Source: Candidatus Obscuribacterales bacterium (GTDB taxonomy: Bacteria; Cyanobacteriota; Vampirovibrionia; Obscuribacterales; Obscuribacteraceae). From it: a DNA stretch of 64,000 nt. Position 1 is the first letter of the stretch, and each line of letters begins with the position of its first letter. Under the pieces are notes generated by a model. The model had not been told where the DNA came from. It worked only from the letters and a program-made list of their open reading frames with translations, and did no database searches. The stretch lies in assembly GCA_019747875.1 (NCBI GenBank), contig JAIEQI010000042.1, forward strand, positions 1 through 64,000, given 5' to 3'. Made by a program: the position numbers and the translations under genes. Of this stretch, positions 7,910 to 16,540 are shown one piece after another.

Positions 7910-10900
7910 ATGAACTTAAACACTCTCACTTCCGGTCTCATAACTGACAAATATGGATTGCGCCCTGCTCTTCTTTGTGCAACAAGACGAGACCTCGCGA
8001 AGCACTCCGTCATACGAGTACTGACTAAAGAAGGCTCTGGCTGGATTGGGATTTCATATGGGAAGGTTATAACAGGCGCAAAATATCAAGAAGGCAGCAC
8101 GACACTAAACGGAGTTGATGCGCTCTGCAAGTTGCTGCAGGCAACGGATGGTCACTTCGACCTAATACAGATGGGGCGCAGACTCTTAGGTGACGAGTTA
8201 TCGCAAGACATAGGTGTCAGCATCGATCAACTACTCGATGAGTTAAAGTTACAACAAAACGATGCCCTCGCAGAAATCATTCAACGCTGTAAGAAGAATT
8301 GGGAATCTCTCTATCTGCTTGAGGGAATGACCTCCGATGACGACGACCTTCCCGCTGATGGCAACTCACACGCAACTCGTACTCACAATACTGCGGATAC
8401 CTTTGTCGATGACGACGACGAATATGATGATAGCGAAGAATGGGAGGTTGATGACACAGAGGAAGGAGAATGGCAGATCGGAAATAATGGATCGAAGATC
8501 AACGCCCATCCAGCGGCACAGAACTCTCCCAGCCAAGATACTACTTTTTCTAACGAAGCGTCAGCACCTATCCTCGAAGATGATCTGAGACTAGAACCAG
8601 TCGATGGCGTCGATATACTTCAAAAGAACGATCTCGCATTCACAGCTCCAAACCTCGCAGGGAGCCTGGCAGAGCAAGCTGCGCGAGTCGAAGCAAGCAT
8701 AATGGAAGCGGACTCAACTATATATCTATCGGGACCAAAATTATCACAACAACTTGATGGTCCGATCTATTTGTCCGGTCCAACACTAGAAAACCGAGCA
8801 GAGCAAGGGCCGCAGCAAGGAACCTTTGGGGATCCTGAGAAGATGCTTCCGGCTGAGATTCCTAAGGTAAATAGTGATCCACACAGTCAATACCGAGGCA
8901 GTGGCAGAAACACAACTCCGCGCCTGCGAGTCACTAAGGAGCAAATGACGCCTGGGCGAGGAGAGCTGAGCAGCCTGCGTGAGGAAATGCAGTTCGAGCT
9001 ATCTGAATTCGTTCAGTCTAAGTTGAGTAGCAGTGGAAAATTATTCCAAGACGTAGACATACAGGAAATGACCAACTATCAATCGTCTGTCGTCTTGCGA
9101 GACTTGGAGAACGCGCTAGTCCAGGCTCGAAAAGCAGAGGAAGAAGCGGCGCCGCAAGCAATAACGCAATCGCTGGATCGCATTCCTGATCGCAAGCGCA
9201 AAATGCGTAAAGAGAGAATACAGGTAGAGCTGGAAGAATCGCGAGCGGAGTTAGCCGCCCTCAATGCAGACCTGGATCAGGCAGCTTCGGGATCGTTTGA
9301 AACAGTTGATGAAAAACCAGGTCTTGCAGACAAACTTGCTAATCAGATTGAAGTAGCAAAGCCAAAGAGTAGAAAAACTGTCGGCGGATCGATATCGGAA
9401 TTAGCGCAAAGTGGTGTCGCATTCAAACCAGATCAAATACCGGAAGCAAGCCGAGAGCTGTTTGCCGAACAAGTTCAAAAGAAAGTAGAGGTCGACCCAA
9501 AGGCCTTCTTAGCAGGTGAGCAAACACCTAAGGAAGAAGAGGATCTTGAGCTAAAGATTCTCAAACAAAAACAATTCCGGCAATCCATTATTCTTGCATC
9601 AAGCACCTGCTTGGTTGCTGTTGCATTAGTAATGCTTGTCGGCAATTTGACACGCAATGCGACGCTAGGGAAAGCAAGCGAAAAGATCACGGCAGGTGAT
9701 CTGAAGGGTGCAAGGACGGACTACGAGAAAATCATCAAAGATCAACCGAGTAATTGGCAGGCATACATGGGACACGCGATCACCATGCCAGATGATCCGG
9801 CCAAGCGGATCCAGGACTACGAAAAGGTGCTTTCGCTCAAATCCGATGAGATGCTGGCCGCAATGGGAATCGCTAAGGCTTACCTGGATCTGCATCAATA
9901 TGACAAGGCTGCAGCCGCGGCTGACAAAGCAGCAGCGATCGATAAAAGCAATCCTGAACCCCATAAGTTGAAAGGGCAGGTTTACCTGAAGCAAGGAAAG
10001 TATCAATCCGCGATTGACGAACTTAAGCAAGGGCTGGCCTTGCAACGTGATCACAAAGATGAAATCGCATACCTCATCTCTACGGCATACAGGGACATCA
10101 AGCAACAGAAGAATCAACTTGCCTATCTCAACCAGGCGATTGATGCGTCTCCTAAAACTGCCACATACCTGAAAGATCGCGCAGTTCTGCGCTTTCAAGC
10201 AGGGGATTATAAGGGTGCAAAGGCAGATCTTACCGGCTCGTTATCCTCAAATCCAGGGCAAGGCGAGCTCCACTACATTCTTGCTCAGATGATGTTGAGG
10301 GATAGAAAAAATGATCAGGCTCTCGATGAAATGACGAAAGCGATCAATTTGGGCTATGCCACCGCTGATAGTTATGGCCAACGCGGCTTGCTATACATGG
10401 CGAAGAGAATGAACGGTGAAGCCAAAGTAGATCTAGAGGAAGCAACAAAAGCCAATCCAAAAGATCGCGTTTATCAAAGAGCACTTGCAAAAATAGATGC
10501 CGCCATCGAAGCAGCCAAAGCTCGTGCCGGCACCCGTAGACTTATTGATTCTACCGACACAGATACAATTAGCTTGAAAGACATAAAGGGCAATCCCGTG
10601 CAATTCGGATATGACCTGATACGTCAAGGCAAGTACAATTCAGCGGCATCAGTTCTGGTTTTGGCAGTCAGACAGAATCCGAACGATGCGCACGCTCGCG
10701 TATTACTTGCACATGCCTTCTACCTGGGAGGCAATTACGCTAAAGCATCGACCGAATTTAGCAATGTATACAGACTGCAAGGTTTGAGTGTGGATGATCA
10801 TTTCCTTTATGGTCGAGCTTTGAGCAAAGCTGGGCGACTTGAGCAAGCCATCGATGTTCTCACCAATCTGGTTGATCAAAGACCAGACTTTCACAAGGCC

Positions 10901-11029
10901 AGGGTTGAACTAATTAAGGCTTACTCTTTATCTGGATTCACTGATCATGCGCGCGAACAATGCAACGCTGGTATGAAATTAGCGAAGACCGATGCAGAAT
11001 ACAAGCAGTTCCAGTCATTGCTCCCATAG
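7910..11029 (+). CDS. DUF4388 domain - transmembrane - TPR protein
   Basis: 1039 residues. The first 110 match the DUF4388/PATAN pattern seen in gliding and pilus regulators (GWIGISYGKVITGAKYQEG, then LLQATDGHFDLIQ). Residues about 120-420 are acidic and low-complexity with two YLSGP motifs. Residues about 420-480 are charged and helical. One membrane helix follows (about 560-582, IILASSTCLVAVALVMLVG). The C-terminal 450 residues are tandem TPRs (for example AYMGHAI, AAMGIAKAYLDLHQYDKA, PHKLKGQVYLKQGKYQSAI). So a cytoplasmic sensor-like N-terminus is tethered to a presumably periplasmic TPR scaffold. Last gene of the Tad-like run; a part in pilus assembly or its control is inferred from position. 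Confidence 0.7.
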   Translation: MNLNTLTSGLITDKYGLRPALLCATRRDLAKHSVIRVLTKEGSGWIGISYGKVITGAKYQEGSTTLNGVDALCKLLQATDGHFDLIQMGRRLLGDELSQDIGVSIDQLLDELKLQQNDALAEIIQRCKKNWESLYLLEGMTSDDDDLPADGNSHATRTHNTADTFVDDDDEYDDSEEWEVDDTEEGEWQIGNNGSKINAHPAAQNSPSQDTTFSNEASAPILEDDLRLEPVDGVDILQKNDLAFTAPNLAGSLAEQAARVEASIMEADSTIYLSGPKLSQQLDGPIYLSGPTLENRAEQGPQQGTFGDPEKMLPAEIPKVNSDPHSQYRGSGRNTTPRLRVTKEQMTPGRGELSSLREEMQFELSEFVQSKLSSSGKLFQDVDIQEMTNYQSSVVLRDLENALVQARKAEEEAAPQAITQSLDRIPDRKRKMRKERIQVELEESRAELAALNADLDQAASGSFETVDEKPGLADKLANQIEVAKPKSRKTVGGSISELAQSGVAFKPDQIPEASRELFAEQVQKKVEVDPKAFLAGEQTPKEEEDLELKILKQKQFRQSIILASSTCLVAVALVMLVGNLTRNATLGKASEKITAGDLKGARTDYEKIIKDQPSNWQAYMGHAITMPDDPAKRIQDYEKVLSLKSDEMLAAMGIAKAYLDLHQYDKAAAAADKAAAIDKSNPEPHKLKGQVYLKQGKYQSAIDELKQGLALQRDHKDEIAYLISTAYRDIKQQKNQLAYLNQAIDASPKTATYLKDRAVLRFQAGDYKGAKADLTGSLSSNPGQGELHYILAQMMLRDRKNDQALDEMTKAINLGYATADSYGQRGLLYMAKRMNGEAKVDLEEATKANPKDRVYQRALAKIDAAIEAAKARAGTRRLIDSTDTDTISLKDIKGNPVQFGYDLIRQGKYNSAASVLVLAVRQNPNDAHARVLLAHAFYLGGNYAKASTEFSNVYRLQGLSVDDHFLYGRALSKAGRLEQAIDVLTNLVDQRPDFHKARVELIKAYSLSGFTDHAREQCNAGMKLAKTDAEYKQFQSLLP

Positions 11030-11080
11030 CACAGTTCTATCTTAATCCGCCCACGCTGACAGAATCGACATTTCCTAGGA

Positions 11081-11280
11081 GTTCGGTTCGATCCCGGGAG
11101 CGCCGGCATCCTGCCGGCTTCTATCTTTGCGACTTTTCGCTCCTTCAAGTTCGGTTCGATCCCGGGAGCGCCGGCATCCTGCCGGCTTCTATCTTTGCGA
11201 CTTTTCGCTCCTTTAAGTTCGGTTCGATCCCGGGAGCGCCGGCATCCTGCCGGCTTCTATCTTTGCGACTTTTCGCTCTT
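11081..11280 (+). repeat. Three tandem 68-bp copies of hairpin repeat family A
   Basis: Units begin at 11081, 11149 and 11217 and are near-identical. Each holds GTTCGGTTCGATCCCGGGAG, a GCCGGCATCCTGCCGGC hairpin and the tail CTTTGCGACTTTTCGCTC. They lie between convergent genes and run into the 3' end of the glycosyltransferase on the minus strand. The tandem form suggests slippage or unequal crossover after one copy landed here. Confidence 0.9.
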
Positions 11281-12338
11281 GAAACGCCTACACGAATTAC
11301 GCTTCTATCTATTGCTTTTAGAACTGATCCTACAGTTATCGAACTCATGCATTCTTTCCCAGACGTGCTCAAGCAGCGCATGTCTGCCCAAAAAGCATTC
11401 GATTGTTCATTATCCCAACTAGAGTAAAAGACACAACCATTCGGCTTGTGGCTATATTCCTGGGCATGGCACTCATTATCACAAGGATCTGCAAACAAGT
11501 TCTGCACATGAGAGTAATCTCGTGCAAAAAATGCGTTATGCCGAAACATCGCTATTGTATTAACTCCTTGATGAACAGCCAGATGCATAAGCCCTGTGTC
11601 AACTGCAACTACCCTAGCGGCCGAACTCAAGATGTTGATCGCCTCTGAAAGACTTGGAGTCGACATCCAAGGAATACCAGCATCAAGCAGATCCTGTACT
11701 TGATCATTTTTTGCGGGCTCTCCGATCAGAATGCATTTCTCGCCTCTCGCCTTGAGAATCTGGTATAACTCAATCCAAGATCTTGTTGGCCATGACTTAA
11801 TTGGGCTAGCAGTTCCGGGAATGAGAATTGTGCTGGACTTAAGCTCCGGAACTGGGTTGCATAATAGTGGTCTAAATAAAGACCTGTCGTACTCGACACC
11901 AAATGTAGCACTTATTTCTTCGATCACGTGGGCTATTCGATAGCCCGGATACTTCGCATTGAATTCCGGTGCTCCCCATACAAAATCCGTTTGCAGAGGA
12001 TGCTCTCTATAATTGAATAATGTATCTTGATTCAGTCCTGTTGCAACAAGCTCAGCACGATCCTGAGTAAAGGCATAATCGTCACCTTTGCCATGCTGGT
12101 GCTCCCCTAAAAGCCGTCGAAAAGCATCCAACGATTCATTGGTGCTGAGACGCTCTAAGAACTCCGATTCTTTAATGTAACCTGCTAACCCAGGGACGCA
12201 TTCTGCCAAGCCAATTTGGGATTCAGATCTTACAACGAGACGTACTTCCTCACCCGATTCGATCAATTGCTGCAGTGGCTGAAGGCAGACCACAAGGTCA
12301 CCAAGTAAACGAGCGATCGGTGCGAAATAAATTGCCAT
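11145..12338 (-). CDS. Glycosyltransferase family 9 (heptosyltransferase-like) with repeat-derived C-terminus
   Basis: 397 residues. The GT9 fold is visible in the C-terminal half: ILIPGTASPIKSWPTRSWIEL, then GEKCILIGEPAKND, SLSEAINILSSAARVVAVDTGLMHLAVHQG, the family's donor-binding signature (D-T-G-x-x-H). The family adds heptose or other sugars to lipid or surface glycans from the cytoplasmic side. The family-like part ends near residue 350. The last 45 residues, from SRAKSRKDRSRQDAGAPG to the stop, are direct translation of two 68-bp repeat units in two different frames, so the natural stop was lost or replaced. The start has no clear SD. Confidence 0.75.
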   Translation of the reverse strand: MAIYFAPIARLLGDLVVCLQPLQQLIESGEEVRLVVRSESQIGLAECVPGLAGYIKESEFLERLSTNESLDAFRRLLGEHQHGKGDDYAFTQDRAELVATGLNQDTLFNYREHPLQTDFVWGAPEFNAKYPGYRIAHVIEEISATFGVEYDRSLFRPLLCNPVPELKSSTILIPGTASPIKSWPTRSWIELYQILKARGEKCILIGEPAKNDQVQDLLDAGIPWMSTPSLSEAINILSSAARVVAVDTGLMHLAVHQGVNTIAMFRHNAFFARDYSHVQNLFADPCDNECHAQEYSHKPNGCVFYSSWDNEQSNAFWADMRCLSTSGKECMSSITVGSVLKAIDRSVIRVGVSRAKSRKDRSRQDAGAPGIEPNLKERKVAKIEAGRMPALPGSNRT

Positions 12339-12374
12339 AACAGCTATTTACCCAGTCGCAAGGCTGTTATGTAC

Positions 12375-12449
12375 GGAGCTTCGTATGGAGGTAGCTTATG
12401 GAGCTTCGTATGGAGGTAGCTTTTGGAGCTAAGCATGTAGCTAAGTATG
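12375..12449. repeat. 25-bp tandem repeat (two full copies and one decayed)
   Basis: Units beginning at 12375 and 12400 share GGAGCTTCGTATGGAGGTAG; a third, decayed unit starts at 12425. They lead straight into a family B hairpin element and share the AAGTATGGAG-like core with it, so they may be derived from its edge. Confidence 0.6.
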
Positions 12450-12502
12450 GAGCGCGGGCATCCTGCCCGCCCATAAGTATGGCTTGCGGACGTCTCGTCC
12501 GC
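12441..12502. repeat. Hairpin repeat family B (double hairpin with CCATAAGTATGG core)
   Basis: Two hairpins, GCGGGCATCCTGCCCGC (12454-12470) and GCGGACGTCTCGTCCGC (12486-12502), flank CCATAAGTATGG (12471-12482). The left flank CTAAGTATGGAGCGCGG is identical to 46021-46037, where a second copy lies with the two hairpin types in the opposite order. Confidence 0.75.
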
Positions 12503-12604
12503 ATATTATGAGTATTCTACGAAACGGATCAAATTCGAATAAACAGCTCAAAACTAAATAGCTCGAATCCAGATAAACAGAGCGAAATCGCTCTCTCAAA
12601 ATTT

Positions 12605-12641
12605 AGAAGCCGGCAAGATGCCGGCGCTCCCGGGATCGAAC
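12605..12641 (-). repeat. Hairpin repeat family A, inverted copy
   Basis: Reverse complement of the family A core: GCCGGCAAGATGCCGGC followed by GCTCCCGGGATCGAACC. It ends 6 bp from the stop codon of the TPR gene on the minus strand and might act as its transcript end. Confidence 0.75.
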
Positions 12642-12646
12642 CATTG

Positions 12647-14320
12647 CTACACGGATTCTGGGCGGACTGGTTTTTCGATGATGGCTTGATAGCTCTTTGT
12701 TTTCTTTCGGATGGATCGCAGTTTTGCTCTAACACGATCGGCCTCAAGTTTGCGACCCGTCACGCTTAATAGTTTTTCGTAACCGCCCATAATTGACAGT
12801 TGGTCGCTCTGGCGCACACCGGCTGCATCCTCAATTAAAGCAAGCGCCTGGAGATAAAGATCTTCTGCTTCGCGATGGCGCTCCTGGAACATGTACAAAT
12901 CTGCAAGAACAGCATAAGTTGTAAGCACTGCACGATGTTGCATTCGCTGGAATATTTTCAAGGCTTGCAAAAGGAGCATTTCGGCTTTGTCGTATCGCTC
13001 TACTGAACGATGAAGTTCGGCAAGTTTAGTCAGTATTTCCGCAAGGCGGAAATGATCCGTTCCGAGATTTCTTTCGACCTTCGCAAGCGCTTTATGATAG
13101 AACTCCTCTGCTTCGCGGTATGCTCCCTGGCTGTGATATAGCACTGCGCGATCGTAAGGATCGAAATCATCGACGGTCAATTGCATGTGCTGGACCTGAC
13201 ATGTCATCGCTTGATCCTTCATCAAATTTGCTTCGTTAAAGCGACCTTGTGACATGTAAACCCCTGCCAATTTCGACAAGGTTGATGCTACCTCCTTGTT
13301 GTATGGTCCAAGCAAATCCATTTGTATTTGCAATGAGAAGTTGAGGCTCTGTTCGGCTTCCTTATAGCGCTTCAATGCGCAATAAAGCTTACCCAACCCT
13401 GAGAGACTATCGGCAACTTCAAGACAATGCGACCCCAGCAAACGCTTTCTGATCGCAAGCGCTTTCTTGAAATAGAGTTCTGCCGGTTGATAATTACACT
13501 CGACATAATAGACCTCAGCGAGTTGATGATAGAGGTAGCCATACTCCTCATCCTGAGTGCGCTTCAAGGTTTTCTTAATTGCGAGAGCTTTCTTCAGCAA
13601 GGGCTTTGCTAAAGTATGATCATGACGATCGCAGTGCAAGGAAGCAAGCTTTCGTAGCACGCGAGCGACGCCTTCACTTTGAGAGCCATGCAATCCTTCT
13701 TGAATAGACAAGGCACGCTTGTACTGTGCAGAAGAAGCGTCATACTTCCGATTCGATTGGTTTATGGTGGCAAGTAATTCGAGCGTATCGGAAACTTCGG
13801 CATGGCGATTTCCATACACGGCTTCTTGTGTTTTCAAAAGCTTCTCGGCAAGATTTTTGGCTTGAGTGAATTTGCCCAGCCGGAATGAAACGCGAGAGAG
13901 ATTGCGCATGATAAACATGCTTTCTGCATCTTCCTTCGCTAACCATTCCTCAGCAATGGTATTGGCTCGCTCTAAGAGCGGAGCAGCTTGAACTAGCTTG
14001 TTCACGGCGATGTATAGTTCAGCAAGTTCGTTCAGGGCTTTGCACAGCAGTTTGTTGGAAGGCTCAGTGGATTGTTCGAGCGTTTCGATCGATTTGAAGT
14101 ATAGAGTTTCAGCTTTGTCGGTCTTTTCCCAACGCGTATACACCGTCGCCAACAAAATCAATAAGTAAGCAAATTCAGGACACAAAAGCTCCGTCTCGGG
14201 ATCTTGCGAGAAGAGTCCAAGCGCCTTTTTAAGATCCCGCTCGGCAAAGGGGAGTTTATCTTCCTGAATGGCGGCAATCGAGTTTTGGACTAACTCCTCA
14301 ATTTCGCCAGAATATGTCAT
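12647..14320 (-). CDS. TPR-repeat protein (kinesin-light-chain-like repeats)
   Basis: 557 residues, almost wholly made of about ten 42-residue TPR units of the kinesin light chain type (for example EVADSLSGLGKLYCALKRYKEAEQSL, RLAEILTKLAELHRSVERYDKAEML). There is no signal peptide, membrane helix or catalytic domain. A GAGG lies about 9 nt before the ATG. Such proteins act as scaffolds for protein-protein contacts; the partner is unknown. A family A repeat follows the stop immediately. Confidence 0.8.
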   Translation of the reverse strand: MTYSGEIEELVQNSIAAIQEDKLPFAERDLKKALGLFSQDPETELLCPEFAYLLILLATVYTRWEKTDKAETLYFKSIETLEQSTEPSNKLLCKALNELAELYIAVNKLVQAAPLLERANTIAEEWLAKEDAESMFIMRNLSRVSFRLGKFTQAKNLAEKLLKTQEAVYGNRHAEVSDTLELLATINQSNRKYDASSAQYKRALSIQEGLHGSQSEGVARVLRKLASLHCDRHDHTLAKPLLKKALAIKKTLKRTQDEEYGYLYHQLAEVYYVECNYQPAELYFKKALAIRKRLLGSHCLEVADSLSGLGKLYCALKRYKEAEQSLNFSLQIQMDLLGPYNKEVASTLSKLAGVYMSQGRFNEANLMKDQAMTCQVQHMQLTVDDFDPYDRAVLYHSQGAYREAEEFYHKALAKVERNLGTDHFRLAEILTKLAELHRSVERYDKAEMLLLQALKIFQRMQHRAVLTTYAVLADLYMFQERHREAEDLYLQALALIEDAAGVRQSDQLSIMGGYEKLLSVTGRKLEADRVRAKLRSIRKKTKSYQAIIEKPVRPESV

Positions 14321-14552
14321 CTTTGCTTGCCTCGCGAAGCCCTAGGAAACAGGTCAAACCGCTTCTAAAAATTATTCCTCAAGAAGCCTTTCTGATAACG
14401 TAAAATCTGAAATTAAAGCGCTTTTCGGCTATCCAAGAAGTGCGGACTTCGCCAAGCGCTTCCAGCGCGTTTGCATCGTTGAAGACGACACCCGGATGCA
14501 CGCGACAAGATAGGAGGAATGCTGTGATGCTGACGGGTGAGTCCACTTTTGG

Positions 14553-16178
14553 CTATTTACCTGAACATTTGGCACAAGCTGATCCACCGCCGCCCGTTTC
14601 AGCACCGCACTTTGGACAATTTCCACTGGTCAACGGTTTTTGAGTGATCGGCACGCCAAAAGCAGCGAATATATCGGACGCGTCTGAACTCAACGAAGAC
14701 TGGTCGTTACTAAAGAAACCATGCCCAAACGGCTTTTCAGACTCAGCAATCCCTAGAGATGAGCTTGGTGCGCCCTTAGACCCACCTGAGTTCGTGGAAC
14801 TTAGGTTTCCTGAAATGCTGCTCGCTCCCTTGGTGATGGCTTCGAGGGGATCCGTAATCGCTTGGAGGGGATCGCTGTAGCCCCGGAGTAAGGACGATTC
14901 CAAAATAGCGCTGCCTAGACCACCGGCGGCGGCTGGATCGAGCGCACTCGCCTGATCAACCATAGTTGGCGATGTCGATTGGTTAAGTACATTCGAACTT
15001 GTCGACTGGTTGATCAGGCTCGTCGTCATCGAATCCTTCAACATATCAGCAGTCGTAGATCTGTTGAGCAAATTCTCTGTCTTCGAATCCTTCAGCATAT
15101 TTGCAGTCGTTGACTCATTGAGCAAACCCTCTGTCTTTGAATCCTTTAGCATATTTGCAGTCGTTGACTCACTGAGCAAACTCGCCGTTTTCGAATCCTT
15201 CAGCATATTTGCGGTCGTTGACTCGTTAAGCAAACTTGCCGTTTTCGAATCCCTCAGCATATTTGCCGTCGTCGACTCATTAAGCAAACTTGCCGTTTTC
15301 GAATCCCTCAGCATATTTGCCGTCGTCGATTGATTCAACAGCTCCGCAGTGCCGGATTCCTTTGCGTCCCGCTCCGTTTGGAACCAAGAAGATAATGGAC
15401 GGTCATCGCCTCCATAGCTGGATTGGACGTCTGCATTAATGTAAACCCCAGCTGACCTGTTTTCTGGCAAGGGCGGTGGGCCAACTTTACCGGATCCGAG
15501 AGTCGATTCACTTCGACCAATTGGCGGGAGTTCAGAAGCTTGCAGCTTTACTCCGGAATGCACCGACGCCTTTGTCGAATCCTTGGCATAAACATGGAGC
15601 GGCTCACGTTTTTCCGTTACCGCCTTTGGCTGGGTGACATAATCATCCCGAGATCCAATGCTCAGCGGCTGCTCGGTCTGCAAGGGCTGAGCAGAAGAAT
15701 GCCGATCATTCCACGTGAACTCTTCATCCGAAACAGCTTCATCTGAGTGAAACGAATCTTCTTCCGCGCTACCACGATCTCTATTCTCCCGCGCAGCTAA
15801 CTCAGCATTGAAATCACGCTGCTCCAGCTCTCTCATTTTTTGATCAAAATTGGCCGACGCGTAAACTTGTCCGTCGGACTTTCCGTAAGTACGAGTAACC
15901 GGTCTTACTCTGTCCGGATAAGCTTTGCGCATGCGAGATTCGGCCGATTCCTGGGGCGGAAAGATGTCTGCGAAGGCCTTGATTGCCATCAAAACAGCCC
16001 AGCCGAACGTAACAGCATGGTTTCCGCCAGTCCATGCCCAAAAACAAAAGAAAAACAGAACGCAGTTTCCGAATGATCTTCCAACCACAACCAGGTTGCC
16101 TAATCCCGGAATGAAGAAGTTGATTAGCAATACCACGAAGAACTTTAAGGGTGGTGATAGACTCTCTATGAATTTCAC
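14553..16178 (-). CDS. Membrane protein with 18-residue repeats and C-terminal zinc ribbon
   Basis: 541 residues. Residues 8-70 contain two to three hydrophobic helices, including NFFIPGLGNLVVVGR. Next is a long charged linker, then about six to seven repeats of 18 residues with the pattern LLNESTTANMLKDSKT (coded by 15010-15333), then a Gly/Ser-rich segment and a C-terminal CPKCG...CAKC zinc ribbon. I do not recognise the family. The start is GTG at 16178, overlapping the stop of the response regulator (GTGA, 16175-16178), so the two are coupled. This makes it a candidate effector or scaffold for the kinase-regulator pair upstream; that is inference from gene order. Confidence 0.65.
   Translation of the reverse strand: MKFIESLSPPLKFFVVLLINFFIPGLGNLVVVGRSFGNCVLFFFCFWAWTGGNHAVTFGWAVLMAIKAFADIFPPQESAESRMRKAYPDRVRPVTRTYGKSDGQVYASANFDQKMRELEQRDFNAELAARENRDRGSAEEDSFHSDEAVSDEEFTWNDRHSSAQPLQTEQPLSIGSRDDYVTQPKAVTEKREPLHVYAKDSTKASVHSGVKLQASELPPIGRSESTLGSGKVGPPPLPENRSAGVYINADVQSSYGGDDRPLSSWFQTERDAKESGTAELLNQSTTANMLRDSKTASLLNESTTANMLRDSKTASLLNESTTANMLKDSKTASLLSESTTANMLKDSKTEGLLNESTTANMLKDSKTENLLNRSTTADMLKDSMTTSLINQSTSSNVLNQSTSPTMVDQASALDPAAAGGLGSAILESSLLRGYSDPLQAITDPLEAITKGASSISGNLSSTNSGGSKGAPSSSLGIAESEKPFGHGFFSNDQSSLSSDASDIFAAFGVPITQKPLTSGNCPKCGAETGGGGSACAKCSGK
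15010..15333 (-). repeat. 54-bp in-frame repeats coding for an 18-residue motif
   Basis: About six units of 54 bp inside the membrane/zinc-ribbon gene. On the plus strand each contains TTCGAATCCNTCAGCATATT-like sequence followed by GC(A/C)GTCGT(T/C)GA. Copies nearest 15200-15330 are almost identical while those at 15010-15130 have drifted, which suggests growth from one side. Confidence 0.8.
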
Positions 16179-16540
16179 TTGTTGATAATCTCTTTGATCT
16201 GGTCTGTTATCGTCAATGGATCAAACGGTTTCACTACCCATCCAGCGGCCCCTAGACTTTTCATTCTCGCAAAATCTAGGCTCAAAGTTCTAGTTGTAAG
16301 GAAAATTACAGGAATGGATGCTGTCTCCGGATTCTTCTTTAATGCAGTTATCGTCGCAGAACCATCCATGTCAGGCATGATCATGTCTAGTAGGATTGCA
16401 TCCGGCTTTTCTGTCTCTGCAAGTTCTATCCCCCTGTGCCCTCCGTCAGCCTCAATTACATCGACACCACCTATTAACTCAAGGCTGCTTCCGCAAACGT
16501 AGCGAATATCCTCTTCATCATCAATAATTAAGATCTTCAT
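16175..16540 (-). CDS. Single-domain response regulator (CheY-like receiver)
   Basis: 121 residues, a receiver domain only. The acidic pocket is D7/D8, the phosphorylation site is D52 (AILLDMIMPDMDG), the Thr switch is T82 or T83 (IFLTT) and the conserved Lys is K104 (VVKPFDP). No output domain follows, so it must act by protein contact. It overlaps the kinase upstream (ATGA, 16537-16540) and the membrane/zinc-ribbon gene downstream (GTGA, 16175-16178). The three are one operon and the kinase is its likely phosphodonor. Confidence 0.92.
   Translation of the reverse strand: MKILIIDDEEDIRYVCGSSLELIGGVDVIEADGGHRGIELAETEKPDAILLDMIMPDMDGSATITALKKNPETASIPVIFLTTRTLSLDFARMKSLGAAGWVVKPFDPLTITDQIKEIINK

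Noticed and set aside
11081..11280. CRISPR or insertion sequence
   Set aside because: Three identical 68-bp units without spacers, without a transposase; best explained as tandem hairpin repeats.
10960..11427. 155-codon plus-strand frame through the 68-bp repeats
   Set aside because: It overlaps the end of the TPR gene and antisense of the glycosyltransferase, has no SD and reads repeat DNA.
14440..14643. Plus-strand small gene near AGGAGG at about 14511
   Set aside because: It overlaps the zinc-ribbon end of the minus-strand gene and the peptide is low-complexity; the SD alone is not enough.
15010..15333. 107-codon plus-strand frame with repeated VVDSLSK peptides
   Set aside because: Antisense shadow of the 54-bp coding repeats of the minus-strand gene.
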